NCBI GenBank assembly: GCA_052174475.1
Contig: JBQMRO010000055.1
Span: 1-64,000, forward strand
DNA length: 64,000 nt
Direction of reading: 5' to 3'
DNA from: Arsenophonus sp052174475
Lineage (GTDB): Bacteria; Pseudomonadota; Gammaproteobacteria; Enterobacterales; Enterobacteriaceae
Every line of letters starts with the position of its first letter. The first letter of the stretch is position 1. Positions 39,249-51,580 of the stretch are shown piece by piece. Below the pieces are notes generated by a model that saw only the letters and a list, made by a program, of their open reading frames with translations, made no database searches and was not told where the DNA came from. The position numbers were made by a program, and so were the translations under genes.

Positions 39249-40839
39249 GATCTACATCTTAAAATAGCTATAACTTATTATTTTAACTCATAAAAATGAT
39301 TTTATTTAGTTTAAATATCTTGTAATAAAAAGAATTTTATGTGTTATATGATTTTACTTTATAATATAACATTTCACTGTAACGATATTCGTAATGCCAG
39401 GAATATATTCACTGGCAGTAAGATCTAAAGCATTAGCAAAAATAGTAAACGTATTAAGTGATTGCAGTCGTCAATCACCATAGATACAGAACGCTTGGAT
39501 CTAAAATTTCTTCTTTCGAAGAAAGATTTTTATTTAAAGTACCATAAAGATGGCGCTCGTGATTTCCTTTTACTAGGAAATCATCCTAAGGTAAGTGTTC
39601 GCAGAAGCAACCATAAAAACCATCGCCACCAATTTTATTACGCTAAAAAAGTCTGTTCCTAAATACGCTATAACTATAAAATAGTTATTAACGATAAAGC
39701 GTCATTATTCAAAAAAAGATAGAAAAATCGCTTTTATGATAAAGCAAAGTAAATAGGCTCAAATACTGAATGTTAAACAGTAGATAAATTAATCCAACTA
39801 GATCTAATAAGAAAATAAACAGTCGTTCAGATCAAATCTGTTCTTGCAGAGCTTATAGAATGTGTAGAAAATACTAGAGCAAATAAAGTTAGAGCTAACC
39901 TTCATGCTGTATTCAATTTTAGGTTATTTGTATAAAACAATTCAGCTGACATTAACAGAAAAACTATTTAAATGCTTAACCGAAATTTGTAGTAAGCGTT
40001 ATTTTTCCGTAAAAACGTATAAATAAGGTACTTTTAGATAATTTTTTGTCATGCGTACAAGGACAAACCCCCATCAGCGAGTTATTATAATTCCTTGCTG
40101 TAATAACATCAACCTGCCAATTCATCCAGAATTCGCTCAATTAACCCTGCTGCATATTTTTTTATCGCCTGGCGGCGTCTCGTTAAAAATAACAAGCAAT
40201 ACTCGTATTATGAGGATAAAAATAAAACTCTTATAGATATCTCTCCTTCACATATAAAAAAATAGTAATTTCTATTTTATCCAAACTATGGAATAAAAAC
40301 GTCATTAAGATTCTTAAAATGACAGAGAAAAATATCTAAACACATATTTTTTAGAGCAATACAAATAAAAGGCGTTTGCTGTTCACTGAACGTACAGTAA
40401 ATAACTCTGTAAATTCTATATTTTAGATCAATTTTAATAAATCATAGAAAGATATATTCACTATATATTTAAAATACTAGAAGAAGTATTGACATTAGTA
40501 CAAAATAGGTAATAGACTTTAAAATCAAAAAAAAGATAGATATATCCAGAGATACATTACAATAGGTTTTTTTCTCTAAGAGAAAAACGAGAAATACTTG
40601 AACAATGAGAAAAAATACTTATTTTATGATAGATATAATTTTACCTAGATTAGGTATCAGATAAACCTTTCTAATAAATTAGAAATATAGGACCTTATGC
40701 CACTAGGAATATTCTTTTTGCAGATACAAAATAAATCAGTATGCAATTAATAAAAGTAGATATAACTGCTATATAACAACTGGATTCAGGAGTTTGTTAC
40801 CTAACAAAAAAATTAAAAAATCCTTTATAAGGAGGATAC
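39249..40839. other. Decayed region, unidentified short frames
   Basis: Two short open stretches stand out. The first, 39462-39662, reads FYLKYHKDGARDFLLLGNHP and continues with a His/Arg-rich tail. The second, 40051-40236, contains PIHPEFAQLTLLHIFLSPGG. Both look like pieces of real proteins, but I do not recognise the family and neither has a plausible full length. The rest is AT-rich without readable genes. Confidence 0.35.
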
Positions 40840-42170
40840 TTACTATTAAAAATACTCCCGAATTTTTCGATTTGTTTCTAATCGGTTTAGTTATTACCCT
40901 GATTATGCAAGTATAAATTGTAATTATTAAACATAATACGGTCTAGTTTAATCCTATCTTGGATAGGATTTAAATCTATAATTGGCGCAAATTTTTTAGG
41001 TAGCTTGCTAATAAATATGGTCGTAAAAATTATTTTTTTTCATGTATTTATTACTTCTAATATTTTACTGGAGTAGCTGGATTAATAATTAAATATAATT
41101 GGCCCTTTTTATTAATTATGTAAATTTTCGTAAGTGTAACTATTCGAGGGCTTAATATAATTTCTGAACACTTATAGGTTCAAGAATTTATACCTTCTAA
41201 AAAAGGCTATTTACTAGTAGCCTAAACTTCATCATTTATACCATTTAGCCTATTTTTTTAATCATTCATAACTCCTTATCTGATTGAATAGCTTGATTGA
41301 AGAGAACTTTTAATTATTAATTATATTTCTGCTATTCTATTAAAATAGAAATTCATTCCAAAATCACCACGCTTTTTCCTCTCTAAATAGCATTTTAGGA
41401 TATCTGTGAAGCTTATGCATGGTAGAGATGAACATTTCTTTTAAACTATAATTGGCCATTAACATGAATATATAGATTAGCAAACAATCTTATCTAAATA
41501 TAATAAGATCTTATCCAAAACAACTTACTATTGTCGCCATTAATACATTTTCTTTTATACTTGGAAGTTTCGTTATTCAGTTTATGATGGACTGGTATTA
41601 TTGAATTACGTTTTCCATTTTAGTATTAATATTGTAGTGAATTTTTATTCATGAATACCCCCCTTTTTTTTAAGGGATTTAGTTAATCAATTATTTTCAA
41701 AATGGCTTTCCGATTATCTTGAAATACGTCGAATACTCTTTTATTTAGTCTTATTAGTAATATTGGATGCATAATTGCAGCACTGTCTATATAGATTAAC
41801 ACAGTCGTACATTTTTTAATTTAAATAATATCTTTAGGTTGGATTTTTGTTAATACTCTATCGCTATGATATTTAGCGACAGTGCCATTTGCTGGAGAAA
41901 TATTTCTAATTTAGGTTAACTCAACCTGTCTTGAACTTAGTTATAATGTAGCGGTACTGGTAAAATTATTAGTTCTATTTTTCTCGGACTAAGGACTTTC
42001 CCTCCCCTCTAGATAGCGGAAAATTTTTTAAAAATATCATATTCATACCTTTTCATATTTATTTGCGTTTATTTATCGGTTCTATCGTTTATCTATTTTC
42101 TAATGAAACCCATAATATTCAGTTTAAAGCTATATAATTAATATCAGTCTATAACTTAAATTTATTAGTA
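40840..42170 (+). pseudogene. MFS transporter (sugar-porter type) pseudogene
   Basis: On the plus strand scattered pieces follow the major-facilitator order. EFFDLFLIGLVITLIM (about 40860-40905) is the first helix with the FDLFxIG motif. FFGSLANKYGRKNYFF (about 40992-41040) resembles the family G-x-L-ADRFGRR loop between helices 2 and 3. ISEHLxVQEFIPSKKGYLLV (about 41160-41220) resembles the G-x-x-x-P-V-x-x-x-E-x-x-P-x-K-x-RG helix 4-5 loop. KFIPKSPRFFLS (about 41350-41385) corresponds to the family PESPRFLL signature at the end of helix 6. Later hydrophobic stretches to 42160 would be helices 7-12. Stops are everywhere. Substrate unknown. Confidence 0.6.
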
Positions 42171-42219
42171 GTTATAGATATTAACTTGATTACTTAGAAA
42201 GTATATCCTATCTAAAAAT

Positions 42220-42804
42220 CTATTTTAAATTAAATTTTACCTGCCCCCATTGCCATATATTATGTATATGATCAAAAATCAATAATTTATTATTTATTAA
42301 TATATCAAATGGATATAAAAAAGCGCACACAAGTACTAATACACAAAATATTCGTTCTAACTTAGGGGATTTACTAGGATTCAGTATTGGCATACAGAAA
42401 CGTCGACGACATGGCCATAGTAATGGTATTCCTGCTGGTGTTAACATATCAGCTATAAGATGGCTTGTATAGCCAATTACCATGGAATGAACAAAATCTA
42501 CCGGTATTGGAATGATGATTCGTGATAATAAGTCTGAAGAAAAAAATATGCTGCCAACTATAACAGCCAGGAGGCTATGAGTAATACCTCTATGACCGAA
42601 CACTTTAGCAATGGGTATCGAAAGCCATTTTAATCGCTGACCTAAAAAAGACTTTGGGTGATCGATGTCTGGCAATAGACAGGTTAATATTCCGGCAATA
42701 ATTATATGCCACCAGTTTCCTTGAGCTAATTCTGGTGATAACTCTAATTTTTTTGCAAAAATAGCGCTTGCTAAAGCAAAGATGAAATGCCCGCCAGCAG
42801 TCAT
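42220..42804 (-). CDS. ydjM: YdjM-family inner-membrane protein, predicted metal-dependent hydrolase
   Basis: An intact protein of 194 residues from ATG 42804 (MTAGGHFIFALA, the family start); the frame could begin three codons earlier. It has hydrophobic segments at about residues 30-46, 78-98, 105-125 and 155-172. The conserved polar motifs of the membrane-bound metal-dependent hydrolase group (DUF457) are present: LLPDIDHPKS (about 43-52), FGHRGITHS (about 69-77) and SHLIADMLTPAG (about 114-125), rich in Asp and His. It is nearly collinear with E. coli YdjM, which is LexA-regulated there and of unknown biochemical function. I see no LexA box (CTG-N10-CAG) upstream here. It is the only recognisable intact gene in a 20-kb desert. 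Confidence 0.9.
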   Translation of the reverse strand: MTAGGHFIFALASAIFAKKLELSPELAQGNWWHIIIAGILTCLLPDIDHPKSFLGQRLKWLSIPIAKVFGHRGITHSLLAVIVGSIFFSSDLLSRIIIPIPVDFVHSMVIGYTSHLIADMLTPAGIPLLWPCRRRFCMPILNPSKSPKLERIFCVLVLVCAFLYPFDILINNKLLIFDHIHNIWQWGQVKFNLK

Positions 42805-42813
42805 AGTAACCAC

Positions 42814-43328
42814 ACATAGTTATATTTAACTATTATTATTTATCTATGTGTAGAATATAGCTAAAATAGTTAAACAATCAACAGTTTACTAAGTTAAAAA
42901 CTCTAGCTATCCTTAGATATCTATTGCAATATCCATCAGAAGCGATCCGGATTATTTAAAGATTCAGTAATTTCAATAGCAGACTACCTACTTAACTTGA
43001 TATACTACACTATAAATCCATAAAAAAAAATCTTTACTACCACAACATGATTCATTGTTAAAAATTTCTTGGTGATGTTACTGTAAATAGGGATTTTTAG
43101 AGATACATTTTGCTATCTCACCTTATAAAGCATTAAGATTTCAACTCTCTACCTAGAGAGGTAGGTAGCTTTATCGAAAATGATTTGTGTGTAGCCCCAT
43201 GTATAGATATCTGTACTCTGTACAGACGAAAATAGGGAAAGACTATATCTACACATTACTCGAGTATTAAAGTTAAGCTTCAAGAAAATGATAGTGTGGT
43301 GTTTAATATATTATAGTATGCTAACAAT
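42814..43328. other. Intergenic region with short hairpins
   Basis: Upstream of ydjM. It includes palindromes such as CTCTCTACCTAGAGAG (43147-43162) and CTGTACTCTGTACAG (43211-43225). The stretch 43244-43328 reads KVKLQENDSVVFNI then, after a stop, YANN, leading into the acidic repeat below; it may be the tail of a vanished gene. No homologue recognised. Confidence 0.4.
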
Positions 43329-43388
43329 GAAGATGAAGATGAAGATGAAGATGAAGATGAAGATGAAGATGAAGATGAAGATGAAGAT
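43329..43388 (+). repeat. GAAGAT hexanucleotide tandem repeat, ten units
   Basis: Ten exact, uninterrupted copies of GAAGAT. In one frame they encode (Glu-Asp)10, preceded by VVFNIL, a stop and YANN, and followed by QIKQ and a stop; in another frame they encode (Lys-Met)n starting from an ATG at 43318. The perfect units imply recent expansion by slippage. The Glu-Asp frame was probably the acidic tail of a protein whose body is now decayed. Confidence 0.85.
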
Positions 43389-46300
43389 CAAATAAAGCAA
43401 TAACTCTTTACTTGTAATTATATAGCTTTTGTTCTATAATGAGACCACATGTGCTGTATCTATACAGCAGCTAATAGTTCGATTACTTTGCTAAACCTGA
43501 ACTGACAAAGTCAGTCTATAGGCACAGCATTTCTGCTAGTTTATGTTGATAAAACACTGGATGAGGATATCCTAACGCATCACTAAGTAGAAGTCCCGCA
43601 ACTGGTAAAAAAGCTTATCCGAATGCGCAATGATATATTGAATTTACCTAAGAATTAGCTATGCTAATAGCAAATAGCAGTATTCAAAATAATAATGTAA
43701 GATTTATTAGCTTAAATATCTAAAACAGAAGATACGGCTGACATCAAAGGATTCGTATGAACTTTTGTGGAAATATACAACTTACCAAGAAGATTTTATG
43801 AATATTGTAAAACAATTTGAAAGTAAAGGTGAAAAATAGGCTACCAGTTAAGTCAAAAAGATGCTATTGACGAAGCTAGAACTCGGTAGTTTCTATCTAA
43901 TTGTGCAAAGAGTAATCTAGTAAAGATTACTGCCTGCCTGTTAGGCAGTAAACTAAATAAACTGTTAGTTAACATAACTAACACCTTTAAATAATTGCTT
44001 CAAAATTGGCATATATGTTAACCAGCTATTTTTTATAAAAACCTCCTTATTTTTTAAGATAAGTCTTTATTTTTTTAACTTTAGATATAGTATCTCTCTG
44101 ACTGATATTCGCGATAGATTTTAACCACAAGCCTGCTCGCTTTTCTTTTTTAGAAAATTTAAAAAAAATTAATTATTCAGTTTAATAACTCCAGCAAAAA
44201 TAGATCTCTCCCAGGAGAATAGATATTACTAGTTTCGTAATCAGTTCATGATTCATTAAGAATGAATCAGTTATCTTAACTTGTATATCAAGTAGTTGTG
44301 ATGATGTTTGAGTGCTTATTTATTTTCCATCATTTGCTAACATTATTAATCTTTGCCACCTTACTTACTTTATTATTGTTTAATAGATTTAGCGTAATTT
44401 TGCACCATTTTAGTTATAGATCATCATATAGTAACTAAATTACATATTAGTTAAGTTCATCAACTTATAAAACTTATAGATCACCTTCTTCTCGAGCTTT
44501 TTTCTATCTAATTTATAATTTTGCAGTATTTAATAATAAATCGACCATGCTTGTAAATACTTCTTGTATCAGTTTTTCAGATTTTCTGATAGATCAGAAT
44601 TTTTTGCATGATTAATTGATAGAGGCAGACATGAATAAGCACACTATTATACTTAAGTAACCCTAAATCTACTAAATGAAAGTAACTACTAAGAATAATC
44701 TAAAAAAATTTACTGGAAAATTTCCCATATCATTGTTATATACCTAATATAAGAGTAATAGATTGTATATCTATATTCTGAGATTTAAAGGACTTATAGA
44801 GACTTCAAAGTATCTATAAGCACTTTGAAGTAAATGAGGGATCAGCAGACAATTAAAAATATTTACGAAATTAAATATCCGCTTAATATAATTATCGTAA
44901 AGATTTTCTAAGCTTTTTAGAAAATCGAAAATTGTTGTTAGAAAAATGATTCTCAACAATAAATTGCCTGCAGTTGATATAAGAGATCTATAAATAAACC
45001 AAACGCTAGAATTTGATAAATGTGGATATATCTCACTAAATTCAACTAAATAATACAAAAGTCTACTTAATCGTCCCGTAAAAAAAAAGTAAAACACTTG
45101 AACTAAGTGACTTGACTTGAGTTGAATAACAAAAAAATGAATTAAATAAAAAACGAATAGCAAACGTTTAAATCTATGATATGTTCTTGAATAAGATGAT
45201 ATAGGTAAGATAAAATATCTAAAATTAATATCAGAGAAGTTGCACTTGTAATTTGATGATAACTAAGCATGAAGTTTATACGAAGCAAAGTTGAGTCATA
45301 CTTTATGTATGAATTTTCTAAAAAAGATATGCCGATACGGGTGTATACAAAAACTCAATAACTAATTGATGTATTTGTAGCAAATACGTTTCATACTTAG
45401 GATAAATTTTCTTATGGAAAAATTTATTCATAAATAAATGCTCGTTAATATTCTCATGAATAACATCACAAATGCATTATCGAAACTAATCTTAAATAGA
45501 AATAATAAGATTAAGTTTTACTAAAAAATGCTCAACTGAAGAAATATATTAATAATATATTACGTAACCCTGCCGAATCTAACATATACAATACGATATT
45601 GTAAACATTCTTTCGTTATTTAAAAATAAGTAGATAGGAGTGAAGGGGGGAAGGAGGGGGAACCCCCTGCTGACAGCAGCAATAATCGATATATATGCTA
45701 AATTTATCTTTATATGATCAAAATCTACTATTACAGCAGTAGGAAGCAGTATGAACATTCAAATTAAAAACAAAATTTTTTGGGAGAAGAGATACTTAAC
45801 AATCGAGGAATAGATGCTTAATATACTAAAGGTTGAATCCTTATAGGAGCACTTAACTAATCTCTATATTGTTTAACTATTTTTAACTTATAATCAGATA
45901 AAAATCTGATGTTTTACTTCTGGCACTAGAAACAATAAATAACTTTAATAATGCGCTCTATGACATTATGAAGACAGCAGCATAAATTCTATGCCTGATT
46001 CGCGATGTCGTAATATTTACTACGAAGTTCTAGTTCGATTAATTGGTCTGATAGTACCAAATACAGAAGCGTAAAATAAACTGAGAACAGGAATAATTAC
46101 TGAGCTTCAATTTTCCTTCTTCATCATAAACTTTTATATAGGTTTTGATAAACCGGAAACGATACGTACTACATATTGTCTTAAGATTATCAAGGATAAA
46201 AAATTTAAATTCAGCTTTAATAATAAAAACATCCAGTATGGTCATGAAGAAGAGCTCGATAGCTAGAATACTCTATAAGAGCACAAGGAAATTGATGTAA

Positions 46301-49300
46301 TCATGGCGTATTTTCGCCTTTAGTGATTATGGGAATGCTACAGATAAATTAATTGGAATAATTGTGTTATCAAAACTAAGTCTGTTACCGTCGTCGCTGT
46401 ACATCTTAAAACATTGAAACGTAAAATTTTGATCTAACTTAGAAATAACAATTGATAGAACACCTTAATTGTACAGCACATAATTGGTGTGTTTCATTAA
46501 TTACTGCTCTGATATTTTCCAGAATACAAGAAACTTATCTTTCATCATCTATTGATAAAAGATTATCAATATAATTGAATCATTTTCATCTGAAATAAAA
46601 GGATTTTTCTAATTTAATAGAAATATGATCAATATCATGAATCAATAATATGATTAATTTAGAGAAAGCATTTCATACAAAATTTATAGAAATACGCCGG
46701 AATTTAAATGCGCAAAAAAGCAAATTGAATAGTTTGAAAATATAAATACAGAATTTGTAATGACATTTCGGAATTGCTGTTAAACCGCTACTTTTAAAGT
46801 GTCAATTAAACATCAAAAATAGATTATGAATTACCTATATTGACAATTCCAATTACGTGAAGTCACCAGTAACATTAACAAATGAATAATTTACGTTTTT
46901 GGTAACATCTTTTACTCGTAAACCGGAATAGAAAAAGGATTAAATGATTTGCAGTTAACGGGTTTAACTCATTTCATATGCAAAAAAAATGCATTAAATG
47001 GACTCTTTGCTATTGATAACTCTAAGAACTTAGAGATGAACGAATACAGATAACAAAAAGTATAGAAATTAACGCGAATTAGACAAAATTTTAAAATTCA
47101 CTAATAAGCAATGCAGGCTAATTCTTGTTATAATTTGAAAGCGTCTCAGATATGCTTTTAAAATTTATTTGATGAACTAACATCAGAAAAAAATAAAACA
47201 AGTTTATGATCTACGTAAATCATAACTGGAACCAAAAAATGAGTATAAAAACGGCGATATTTTCCGGAAATCTTGCTGGTATAAAACTACACTACTCAGG
47301 GAATTTCAAGCAGCAAGTTAATTTCGACCTTTCTTTACCTATCAATAAAGGATATAATGAGTATGAAAAAATCTTAGGTGTGCAATGTCGAATCTTTCGT
47401 GATAAAACTAAAATTGCTTATTTATTTGGCTAGAGAAAATAAAGATACCATCATTATCGGTAATTTTTTTGAAAGTTAAATAAGCTAAAATAATAGCTAT
47501 GGGAAAAACAACTACTGCTATTCTAATTAACGATATTAATTTTTAGTAAGCAAGAAAATAAACTTCAGTAAATTAACCATTAGATGGTTAAAATAAAAAT
47601 GTAACTTTTGAACAGTTTTATGACACCGACATCCATTTTTAAAATAAAATGTTTAACCAACACGCAATTCATACTTGTGCAATCCTGATAAGCTATTATA
47701 TTTATAGCTAATACTATAACAAAAAAGGTTTCGATTTAGCATCCCGAGTTATCAAGCAGATATGTATCGTTAAGTAGTTTTTACTCCATTATAACCAATG
47801 CTGTGCCCTTTATAATCATGAAATATAAAGCTCGCCGAGTTCTTGACTATCCCAGTATGCTAACCGCTTGGTATGCCTCTCAATCCCCCGCATTAACATC
47901 GGGATACGAGATTAAAAAACTTACTCAAAAGGCAACTTCTATGGTTGTGCTATCCAAAACTAAAAATCACTTTGAGTTTATTAATACCTTCTAGATCATT
48001 CTAGAATACTTAACTACCTTTTACGGCAAACGGTCGCTTAAACGCCAAAAATCGCTGCACCTTCATATCAGCTTGTTTAAAGCTAGTCACTCTTATCTTG
48101 AACTGGTCGTAAATCTCTGCGTACAGTTAATAAAGAGAAATTAACATGAGAATTATTGATATATCAACTACTCAACAAGAAAAGATAAGACCAGAAATTA
48201 GTCATGAAATCTACACTATATTTACTAGAGGGATAGAAGTGGCGAAATATATTTACGAGTACATTAACAATCATTCTTGTAGAACAAGAGCTAATAATGC
48301 CTTAGCTTCCTGAAATTATTGTTTGTTTACGAGAAGATATTAGTTGTTTTTAAGGAAATCAACGAATAGAAGAGTTGAAAGATAGTTTATCCAAATTGAT
48401 TTACCTGAAGAAAATAATTTATAAGAGCTACGTCATGACTAATGTTACCTTATCCATATTTTAAATCAAAAATAAGGAATAGACGTTTATCATGAGTAAA
48501 ATGATACTGGTTTTACTCAGTGAAATAAAAAAATTAAAGGAAACGCTACTACTTTTGTAAAGTACGTTGAGGCAATGCAAAATATTTGATATGATTTGTA
48601 GCAATTAATAATTTCTAGAAAAAAATTTGATCATATCATTAATATATAATTAAAAAATAACTAAGATATGGGTCTGATTATAAAAATCAGAAATAAGATA
48701 GCTATAAATAAAATTATTTTGATTGGAGTTTTAATAAAAATTTAGTTAAATTAACTAAACATTATAAAATTAGCTAAAGGTTGCAAAAAACACTTATATA
48801 TTAACGCTGAAATGGTTAATATGAGCTTAGGTAAATCTTCTAAGCACAAAAGATAAAAAGAGATATATTAAAAATATAAACCATTATCATTCCTCTTTAA
48901 AAAAAGAGGAATGACTTAATTTAAATTTGCAGAACTTTCCAGTTGACTACTAAAACCAGTATTGAATTTTTGGTTATAGTAAATTACAAGAAAATCAATA
49001 ACCCGATTAAATCCCAGATTACGGTTACTCCAGCTATTAAACTACTATAGAAAAGTGCCGAAACAATAGACATTAGCCGAAAGAATTTATTAACGATAGT
49101 ATCACCAATAGCTGAAAAGAACTTTTCGAATCGCGATAAGCCGCACGAATCTAGCAACCCAGACTATCAATCTATGCTGGATAGCTCTTCTGAAAAGAGC
49201 TACAGATAACTTAAATGGCTGATTTAGTTAGGGAATATATATGAACTACAATACAGAAATTACAATCATGCGTTAAAACTGACAGACCTGAATAGCACTA

Positions 49301-49640
49301 CCTAAACCGGTAGAACACACTGTTTATGAGGAAATAAAGCCATCTATGACAAGCATGCAATGTTAAAACAAGCGCTACTGCAAGATAATTTCCTATAGTA
49401 TAGGAAATGAGACAAGAAATTAATACCCTGCTTAGTTCACTAAAAGATCAACCTAGTTAAAAAAAATTGAAAAGAGTAGGAAAAATACTGTAAGCCTCGC
49501 AAGATTAAAATGCTCATGGATATTAAATCTGTTAGAACGTTTTACCGAATGTTACTCCTGAATAACCCAGGAGCTAACCAATCTTGATGTAGAGTTCTTT
49601 AAAATTCTAACGTTAACATATGCAACCACATTGTCCTTAA
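43389..49640. other. 6-kb decayed desert without identifiable genes
   Basis: I could not assign any gene with confidence. The longest frame is 44771-45163 on the minus strand (130 codons, almost all F/L/I/Y/S), which looks like chance in AT-rich DNA. Pieces with ordinary protein composition are at 47206-47433 (NLAGIKLHYSGNFKQQVNFD), 47803-47994 (YKARRVLDYPSMLTAWYASQ) and 48147-48315 (MRIIDISTTQQEKIRPEISH); they may be phage gene remnants. A G6/G5 run with AGGGGG-AA-CCCCCT and CTGCTG-A-CAGCAG hairpins lies at 45645-45679. A perfect 12-bp hairpin TCATTCCTCTTT / AAAGAGGAATGA is at 48887-48914, and a 9-bp one is at 44249-44269. Confidence 0.45.
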
Positions 49641-49649
49641 CTTCTGAAT

Positions 49650-50100
49650 TCTAACGGCGGTTTACTGATGTGCAAAAAATTTGGTGTATAAGCAAAAATC
49701 ATCTAGTACTGACAATTACGAAATACGTTATCAACAAGCATTAAAAAATTCAGCATTACTTATAATGGTTCTGCTACGGATTACACGAGCACTAAAATTA
49801 ACATGCAGCAAAAGCGATGACTGCACTAAGTTTAAAATTATCAAGTGCTATACGCAACCTAACTTGCTCATTATCGACGAAGTAGTGGTAAGTTTAGTAG
49901 CATGAGCGTAAAAAATGATTTTTAAATTTATTAACATGCACTACGAGCGTCTGAAGGCAATGATACCCATCATCAATCTGTACTGAATGAACTATCGAAA
50001 TTTATTTGAGAACAAGTAATTGATCACATGAACGACGATGGTAATGAGCCTCGGTTGCACTATGGCATTCATATAATTGAGAGCACTGGTCAGGCATAGC
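49650..50100 (+). pseudogene. DnaC-like helicase-loader ATPase remnant (phage type)
   Basis: The best block is PNLLIIDEV (about 49858-49886; family D-L-L-I-I-D-E-V-G, Walker B). It is followed by MIFKFINMHYERLKAMIPI (49915-49972; family ILFEIINARYEAMKPTILISNL). Then ELSKFI and VIDHMNDDGNE (about 49988-50047; family L-G-E-R-V-I-D-R-M-N-D-G-G) occur in the right order and spacing. The Walker A half upstream is not recoverable. DnaC-type loaders place DnaB helicase on DNA and are common in lambdoid replication modules. Stops and frameshifts make it dead. With RusA and recombinase remnants nearby it suggests an old prophage. Confidence 0.65.
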
Positions 50101-51224
50101 GTATGGATTCAGCTATCAAACAGAAATAAATTTTAAGATTGATGAAATACCTATAGCGGCATTTTTACCAAGCACACCTCTACATCACAATAGAAACTAT
50201 TCTCTTCACTATTAAAAAGGTTACGAGAGCATCTCTCTAAATGAATTTATTAATTTTATCTAGTACTAAAAACATATTTACAAAAAGCTGGTTTCAATAC
50301 CAGGCCATTAGTACGCGCCAAGTCAACAAGTATTATAAAATCCATATAGTGGGCAGTATTTTATTTTTATAAAATATTAAATATTAATAACAATGGTAGA
50401 GTATTTCCGTAAAACTTAAAGAAAGTCGAAATAACCCGCCTTACACCTCGATGCATGATTAACAAAAATTTACGATCACAGTTATATAAAAATCCAATAT
50501 TGATTTAAATACTATTCTAATCAGCAAAACATCAAGATATTTTATATATAGGTGCAAAATACCTATTATAAAATATTTAAAACACTAGATTCAAATTTGG
50601 TTTTAAATTAAATCTCGTTACTGATAAAAGTAACGCAGTATACAAAAGGTTTTAAACTGAACAGCAGAACGCGCTGAACTATGCCTGGAATAGTTAGGTC
50701 ATCATCTTTTGCTATCTCTAATACTATGCAGCAATAATCTTATGTATTAGGTGAAGAAAGAGCTGAATACAGCCTAGCAAATACCCTTTAATTATTGTGA
50801 TGCTACTCATTAATACGTCTACAGGATAATTTATGAATCATTAAAAACATCTAAGTGAAGTGTGTTTTATCTCTGATAAACAACTTCATTCTTTCTTCGC
50901 TAAAACAAGAAAAAAAAGTAAAGGCAGGCAATATAGCAAAGAAGCGTATTATTCATATAGCGATCATAACGAATACTTAATACAGGATGACAAGTACGCA
51001 TCCAAATATGCTATCTATTAAACATAGCATTAAGCACGAGCAAATATATCAATATTTTATCTGGTTTTATTTTTTATCCTTGTTCTTTCCATATTTCCCA
51101 TTGGCGTGATTCAATATTTTTATATAAATATATATAAATTGAAACATATATATGCGAATTAATAATTTTATTTCTTCAAAAATTTTTTAAATAATTATTT
51201 TCCAGTAATTTTACTATAAAATAT
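50101..51224. other. Decayed stretch between phage-type remnants
   Basis: Some segments look like old coding DNA (50850-51010 on the plus strand reads CFISDKQLHSFFAKTRKKSK and, after a short gap, EAYYSYSDHNEYLIQDDKYA). I recognise no family. In a lambdoid layout this would be the nin-type region between the helicase loader and RusA, which is inference only. Confidence 0.35.
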
Positions 51225-51580
51225 AATTATTAAAGTACCTTTCCCTCCATGCTTTAATAACTATTGACGAGATAATTTAACACGAATTTACCTAATTAAT
51301 AAAAGAAAAGAACTTAAAACAACAATCGCAAATTATCAACAAGATTCGCTAGAAATTTATCTGTTAAAAATTTAAAGATTAAGTTTCGGTATTGATGCAG
51401 CTATATTTATATAATAAGATAAAAGGTGACATAGATAATTACTCTAAAAAGGCATACTCGATCTCTTTAACTTAAGAGGATCTTTGAAACAATAATAGCT
51501 AAATTCGCGTGATAACTATTGAGAAAATTGATAACAATGGTAACATAAAAAATGGTAAAGTATATTCTCATAATTAATTA
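51225..51580 (+). pseudogene. rusA: RusA-type Holliday-junction resolvase pseudogene
   Basis: The order fits RusA. It opens KVPFPPCFNNYXRDNLTRIY (about 51233-51292; family LPWPPSxNRYYRHxRGRxxxS). KKRKELKTTIANY follows. IKGDIDNYSKKAYSI (about 51420-51465) matches the family R-x-D-L-D-N-L-x-K-x-x-x-D metal site with its Asp residues. RVITIEKI and then a Gly-containing turn NNGNI come last (family V-x-x-x-x-V-K). RusA resolves four-way junctions and is typical of lambdoid prophages. Several shifts and stops make it dead. Confidence 0.65.

Noticed and set aside
43211..43225. CTGTACTCTGTACAG as a LexA (SOS) box, attractive because ydjM is LexA-regulated in E. coli; also CTGTATCTATACAG at 43454-43467
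   Set aside because: Spacing between CTG and CAG is 9 and 8 instead of the required 10, and both lie 400-650 bases from the ydjM start.
43329..43388. Could the GAAGAT array be a CRISPR array?
   Set aside because: Units are six bases and contiguous with no spacers; no cas genes are present.
47206..47994. Two short frames with protein-like composition, considered as phage genes
   Set aside because: No family recognised; kept only as a note in the desert description.
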